NCBI GenBank assembly: GCA_041675865.1
Contig: JBAYTA010000029.1
Coordinates: 1 to 20,105 of the forward strand
Direction of reading: 5' to 3'
DNA: 20,105 nucleotides
Source of the DNA: DUVT01 sp041675865
GTDB taxonomy: Bacteria > Bacillota_I > Bacilli_A > ML615J-28 > CAG-698
A program made the translations under genes and the position numbers. The notes beneath the pieces are model-generated. The model searched no databases. It was not told the DNA's origin and worked only from the letters and a program-made list of their open reading frames with translations. Below, in pieces: positions 16,884 through 20,105 of this stretch (positions are counted from its first letter, which is position 1; every line of letters begins with the position of its first letter).

Positions 16884-17579
16884 TCAATCAAAACCATCGG
16901 TAGTAATGAAGTCTACTTTAAAATTTAAAGAACCTTTTACTATTTGCTCATTATTTAATGTCCAACAATTAATAAGTCTATCATGCTTTCTTATTTTTGA
17001 AACCAATTCAGCATTCATAATTGCATGATAAATATCAAAATCAAAACCGTATTTTAACGCTTTATCAATAAGTTCATCGTCAATTTTACTTATTAAGTAT
17101 TGGCCTTTAATAGTTTTATCAATATTGTAAATATCAATTAAATTATCTAAGTGAAATGTAATAATTATTATCTCTTTAAGACTAATATAATTTTTAATAT
17201 ACTCAATAACATATTTGACATCTCCAAAATTTAACAAAGGTTTTATTTCAATAACAGGAACTGTATTATATTTTTTGCATATTAACAAATACTCTTTTAG
17301 CGTTGGAAGCTTTTCTCCTGTTTTATCCATTATCAATTTATTTAGTGTCTCATAATCGTGATCTTTTAAATAATACTTAGTATCATCATTAACTAATATA
17401 TAATCATCATGATGCGTCACTATTTGCCTATCTTTTAAAATATGGATGTCTGTCTCAATGCCATAAAAAGGCAACATAGCGGCATTTTCAAATGCCGGTA
17501 TTGAATTTTCTGGATATTTGTATGATAAACCTCTATGAGCGATCCATTTTGTTTGTTTATTAAAGATAATGTTATTCAT
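16884..17579 (-). CDS. glycerophosphodiester phosphodiesterase (GDPD family)
   Basis: Hydrolyses glycerophosphodiesters to glycerol 3-phosphate and an alcohol; 231 residues. The GDPD barrel signature is complete at the N-terminus: IAHRG (13-17), PENSIPAFENA (23-33), the metal pair Glu42 and Asp44 in GIETDIHI, THHDD (55-59), and PVIEIKP in the middle. The protein ends VDFITTDGFD, right at the last barrel strand, so it is slightly shorter than many homologues. There is no signal peptide, so it resembles cytoplasmic UgpQ rather than secreted GlpQ. The ATG follows AAAGGAAT, 27 bases after rhaB. Its place inside a rhamnose operon is unusual. It may act on a glycerol-phosphate substituent of the imported glycan, or simply provide glycerol phosphate from lipid head groups. 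Confidence 0.9.
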   Translation of the reverse strand: MNNIIFNKQTKWIAHRGLSYKYPENSIPAFENAAMLPFYGIETDIHILKDRQIVTHHDDYILVNDDTKYYLKDHDYETLNKLIMDKTGEKLPTLKEYLLICKKYNTVPVIEIKPLLNFGDVKYVIEYIKNYISLKEIIIITFHLDNLIDIYNIDKTIKGQYLISKIDDELIDKALKYGFDFDIYHAIMNAELVSKIRKHDRLINCWTLNNEQIVKGSLNFKVDFITTDGFD

Positions 17580-17606
17580 TTAAATAATTCCTTTCTATTT
17601 TTTTCT

Positions 17607-19067
17607 TCACTTAATTTTTGCTAATATCTTTAAGTATCTTCCATACGCTTCTTCATAATCTTCAACTTGATTAGGTTCATATATTTTATTATCGCCTTTT
17701 TCAAATAAATCAATTCCTTCATTAATTGTTTTAATAACACCACTAGCTTTTAGTTGAATTATTAAATTACCTATAACCGTCGCTTCAGTATGCCCTATAA
17801 TAACCTTAGTATTAGTCGCTGATGAAATCATTTGATTTAAAATTTCAATATTTCCACCCCCACCGACAAGATAAATTTTATTAAACGTTCTTTGTGTAAT
17901 CTTTTCTAACTTTTCAATATTTGTTTTATATTTAAAAACTAAACTTTGATACACTGTCATTGTGATTTCACCAATCGTTGTTGGGATTTTTTGATTTGTT
18001 TCTTGGCAATAATTTTTAATTTCTTCTACCATATTATTAGGAGCCATAAATCGAATATCATCAACATCGATAAAGGAAACAAAAGGTCTAACCTCAACCA
18101 TTTTTTCATAAATATAATGATAATCAATCTTTGAATTATCTTTTTTAAAAACTTTTATCACTTCATTAATAATCCATAACCCCATAATGTTTTTTAAAAA
18201 TCTCACATTATTGTCATAGCCTAACTCATTAGAAAAATTATATTTTTCAGCGATTTTAGACGTGTTAGGTTTTGTTAAACAAGTTCCTAATAAGCTCCAT
18301 GTTCCACTACTTATAAATACTTGGCTTTGTTTTTTAGGGATACTGAGTATCGCACTAGCTGTATCGTGAGAACAAACAGCGATAACTTTTATCTTTTTGG
18401 TTGTTACTAACTCCTTCATTACTTCTTCTTTTAAATAACCGTAACTATTTCCATTTTCAATAAATTTAGGAAAAACATCTTGACCAATGTTTAATTTTTC
18501 AACTTCATCAATAACATCATAAGTGTTTGCGTTCATTAAATTGGTTGTAGAAAAGTTGGTTTTTTCAGTAGCCATATTACCTGTTAAGTAATAAGCAATT
18601 AAATCTGGCAGTAATAAAACTTTATCATATTTAATCTTTAAAACATCGTTTAAATAAACCAGTTGATACAAAGTATTAAAAGGCATATATTGAATACCTG
18701 TTTTAAAATATAGTTCCTCTTGATCAATCTTTTTATTTACTATCTCTTTGCTAACAACTCCTAAATTATTACGATAACTTAATGGATTTTGAACCAGGTT
18801 ATTATTTTTGTCTAAAATTCCAAAATCAACCCCAAAAGTGTCAATTCCAATAGAGACAATATTATCATGTTTTTTCAGAGCCATCCTTAGCCCTTTTTTA
18901 ATTTCTTTTAATATCATTTTGATATCCCAATATAAATATGAACCTTCTTTAATTAAGTAATTAGAAAAACGGTGGATCTCAACCAACTCAACTAAAGCGC
19001 TATCATTATTAAATAACATAACTCTCCCTGAGGTTGCACCTAAGTCAACCGCTACAAAAGCCTTCAT
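17607..19067 (-). CDS. rhaB: rhamnulokinase
   Basis: FGGY-family sugar kinase that phosphorylates L-rhamnulose to L-rhamnulose 1-phosphate with ATP in the cytoplasm. The 486-residue protein opens with the RhaB-specific phosphate-1 motif VAVDLGATSGRVML (5-18), followed by IGIDTFGVDFGIL (73-85). The catalytic base is Asp235 in CSHDTASAI, and the ATP-binding SSGTWSLLGT (253-262) and LVGGGGNIEILNQM (about 410) motifs are intact. It is the first gene of the long minus-strand train. The ATG lies 6 bases after GGGGA, with a predicted promoter about 25-50 bases upstream and a leader of only about 18 bases. The rhamnulose specificity is supported by rhaA and rhaD downstream. Confidence 0.95.
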   Translation of the reverse strand: MKAFVAVDLGATSGRVMLFNNDSALVELVEIHRFSNYLIKEGSYLYWDIKMILKEIKKGLRMALKKHDNIVSIGIDTFGVDFGILDKNNNLVQNPLSYRNNLGVVSKEIVNKKIDQEELYFKTGIQYMPFNTLYQLVYLNDVLKIKYDKVLLLPDLIAYYLTGNMATEKTNFSTTNLMNANTYDVIDEVEKLNIGQDVFPKFIENGNSYGYLKEEVMKELVTTKKIKVIAVCSHDTASAILSIPKKQSQVFISSGTWSLLGTCLTKPNTSKIAEKYNFSNELGYDNNVRFLKNIMGLWIINEVIKVFKKDNSKIDYHYIYEKMVEVRPFVSFIDVDDIRFMAPNNMVEEIKNYCQETNQKIPTTIGEITMTVYQSLVFKYKTNIEKLEKITQRTFNKIYLVGGGGNIEILNQMISSATNTKVIIGHTEATVIGNLIIQLKASGVIKTINEGIDLFEKGDNKIYEPNQVEDYEEAYGRYLKILAKIK

Positions 19068-19091
19068 ATTATATCCCCATTCTCCTCAACG

Positions 19092-19120
19092 ATTATAACT
19101 AATTATGATTTTTTAATCAA
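19092..19120 (-). promoter_or_regulatory. predicted promoter of the rhaB operon
   Basis: On the minus strand, TTGATT (19115-19120), a 17-base spacer and a perfect TATAAT (19092-19097) form a sigma-A-like promoter. Transcription would start near 19085, giving a leader of about 18 bases before rhaB. TGATTA-type half-sites overlap and flank the -35 element. Confidence 0.7.
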
Positions 19121-19186
19121 TTATATGATTACACTTTGACAAATAATCATTATAACGCTATAATTAAATCATATTTAATCATATTG
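19106..19186. promoter_or_regulatory. probable operator array for the divergent DeoR regulator
   Basis: Six TGATTA/TAATCA-like half-sites lie in about 80 bases: 19106-19110 (TGATT), 19114-19119, 19126-19131, 19144-19149, 19166-19171 (AAATCA) and 19176-19181. ATGATTA and TAATCAT form an inverted repeat with a 12-base spacer (19125-19150) over the regulator's -35 box. Two near-identical 10-base direct repeats, AATCATATTT and AATCATATTG (19167-19186), lie over its expected start point. The layout fits repression of both promoters. AT-richness makes chance copies possible. Confidence 0.55.
19136..19164 (+). promoter_or_regulatory. consensus sigma-A promoter of the DeoR-family regulator
   Basis: TTGACA (19136-19141), a 17-base spacer and TATAAT (19159-19164) match the sigma-70/sigma-A consensus perfectly. 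The expected start is near 19171, leaving a leader of about 39 bases with GGAGG at 19199-19203, 6 bases before the ATG. ATTATA-ACGC-TATAAT (19149-19164) is an inverted repeat around the -10 box. Confidence 0.85.
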
Positions 19187-19209
19187 TTTTTAAACTTTGG
19201 AGGTTTTTT

Positions 19210-19968
19210 ATGTTAATCGCTGAGCGCCACCAACAAATATTGGCTATTGTTAAAAAGCATAAAACTATTTCAACCAACGAGTTAATCGACTTAGTTTTTG
19301 TTTCTCCAGCTACTTTAAGGAGAGACTTAATTAAAATGGAGAAAAACGGTTTAATCAAACGGAGTTTTGGGGCCGTTTCTTTAATCGACTCTCTTTCTGA
19401 AACATCTATCTACATTCGCTCACAAGAGCAAATTAAAGAAAAAAAACAAATAGCCAATGCTTGCATGCCACTACTAGGAGATAATTCATCATACTTTATT
19501 GATTCGTCTTCTACTATTGGCGTTTTACTCCAACTGTTTGACCGTTTTAAAAATTCTACAATTATTACCAATGGTATTGATAATGCTAGAATTTTAGCAG
19601 AGACTAAATTATTAAAAACTTATATTACACCCGGATTAATAAACTATACAACTAATTCTATTATTGGAATAGACGCGATCAATTATATTAATTCCTTTAA
19701 TTGTAATTATTTTATCTTTTCTTGCACAGGCGTTAATGTCAATGGCATTAATGAAGCAAACTTCGAACAAAACGCTATTAAAAAAGCAATGCTTACAAAC
19801 TCTAAAACTAAAATCCTCTTAGTCGATCATACCAAGTTTGATAAAATATATTTAAGTAAAACTGTTAATTTTAACAAAATCGATTATATTATCACCGATA
19901 AACAACCACGCAGTGAATACCTTGAAATATTTAAAGAAGCTAATGTTAATTTAATCGTTACATCTTAA
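19210..19968 (+). CDS. DeoR-family transcriptional regulator, probable rhamnose operon repressor
   Basis: Predicted sugar-phosphate-responsive repressor, 252 residues. The N-terminal winged helix-turn-helix (about 1-58) has the DeoR pattern AERHQQILAIVKK, then VSPATLRRDLIKMEKNGLIKRSFGAV (given as 31-56), where family members read S-x-x-T-(I/V)-R-R-D-L-x-x-L-E-x-x-G-x-(I/L)-x-R-x-x-G-G. The C-terminal effector domain has FIDSSSTIGVLLQL (about 96-109), TIITNGID, and DHTKFDK near residue 210, the usual DeoR sugar-phosphate site. It is transcribed away from rhaB from a shared control region and ends at a clear terminator. Bacillus subtilis also controls rhamnose genes with a DeoR-type protein (RhaR, next to rhaB), so rhamnulose 1-phosphate is the likely inducer by analogy. 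The strong unaided promoter suggests autorepression through the operator array. Confidence 0.9.
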   Translation: MLIAERHQQILAIVKKHKTISTNELIDLVFVSPATLRRDLIKMEKNGLIKRSFGAVSLIDSLSETSIYIRSQEQIKEKKQIANACMPLLGDNSSYFIDSSSTIGVLLQLFDRFKNSTIITNGIDNARILAETKLLKTYITPGLINYTTNSIIGIDAINYINSFNCNYFIFSCTGVNVNGINEANFEQNAIKKAMLTNSKTKILLVDHTKFDKIYLSKTVNFNKIDYIITDKQPRSEYLEIFKEANVNLIVTS

Positions 19969-20001
19969 GAAGTTATTGAAACTGTTAATAAAGGCTTTAA
20001 A

Positions 20002-20048
20002 AACTAAACTAATGATGGTTTTAACATTATTGGTTTAGTTGTTTTATT
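20002..20048 (+). terminator. intrinsic terminator of the DeoR-family regulator gene
   Basis: AACTAAACTAATGATG (20002-20017) pairs with CATTATTGGTTTAGTT (20025-20040) through 16 pairs including two wobbles, around a 7-base loop, followed by GTTTTATTT. It lies 34 bases after the regulator's stop codon. The remaining DNA to the window end (20049-20105) is AT-rich with no gene seen. Confidence 0.8.
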
Positions 20049-20105
20049 TGATTGATAATATTTTTTTACAATGTTAAAAATTAGTATTGTATTTAACTTA
20101 TATAT

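Noticed and set aside
19149..19164. ATTATAACGCTATAAT as a catabolite-responsive (cre) site
   Set aside because: The centre is cre-like, but the key outer TG and CA bases are missing, and the symmetry is explained by the TATAAT -10 box.
1..20105. Mobile element or tRNA/rRNA genes
   Set aside because: No transposase, integrase, terminal inverted repeats or recognisable structural RNA were seen on either strand.

Overview
The window is strongly AT-rich, and every long reading frame uses TGG for tryptophan and treats TGA as a stop. Ribosome binding sites are strong (AGGAGG type), there are lipobox signal peptides, and there is one perfect TTGACA-N17-TATAAT promoter. This fits a low-GC Bacillota or a standard-code Mollicutes relative (Acholeplasma, Izemoplasma or Haloplasma type). 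It does not fit Mycoplasma or Spiroplasma, which read TGA as Trp. The assignment is an inference from composition and gene style only.

Nearly the whole window is one long minus-strand gene train for taking up and breaking down an L-rhamnose-containing glycan. Its divergently transcribed DeoR-family regulator lies at the right end (19210-19968, + strand). In transcription order, from right to left, the train is: rhamnulokinase rhaB; a glycerophosphodiester phosphodiesterase; a decayed gene remnant (about 16540-16883); L-rhamnose isomerase rhaA; rhamnulose-1-phosphate aldolase rhaD; a sugar-binding lipoprotein and two CUT1 ABC permeases with no ATPase; a 1010-residue secreted multidomain Ig-like protein; a DUF4838 lipoprotein; an 849-residue lipoprotein with three tandem two-domain units; then, after a strong hairpin, a GH20 beta-N-acetylhexosaminidase and a GH78 alpha-L-rhamnosidase that runs off the left edge. 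Several neighbours overlap by a few bases (rhaA/rhaD, rhaD/binding protein) and most others are 3-30 bases apart.

The proposed working model starts with the surface lipoproteins and the large secreted protein, which capture and perhaps trim a glycan. The ABC transporter imports oligosaccharides, using an ATPase encoded elsewhere. The two glycosidases lack signal peptides, so they would cut the oligosaccharides in the cytoplasm. RhaA, RhaB and RhaD then convert rhamnose to dihydroxyacetone phosphate and lactaldehyde. The set of activities (alpha-L-rhamnosidase, beta-HexNAc-ase, glycerophosphodiesterase, rhamnose catabolism) would match a rhamnose/GlcNAc polymer carrying glycerol phosphate, such as a Gram-positive cell-wall rhamnopolysaccharide. 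That substrate is a hypothesis, not something the sequence proves.

The 142-base divergent region (19068-19209) holds clear promoters in both directions and an array of TGATTA/TAATCA half-sites, a likely operator. The most novel elements are the repeated uncharacterised domain of the 849-residue lipoprotein and the large Ig/beta-sandwich protein.
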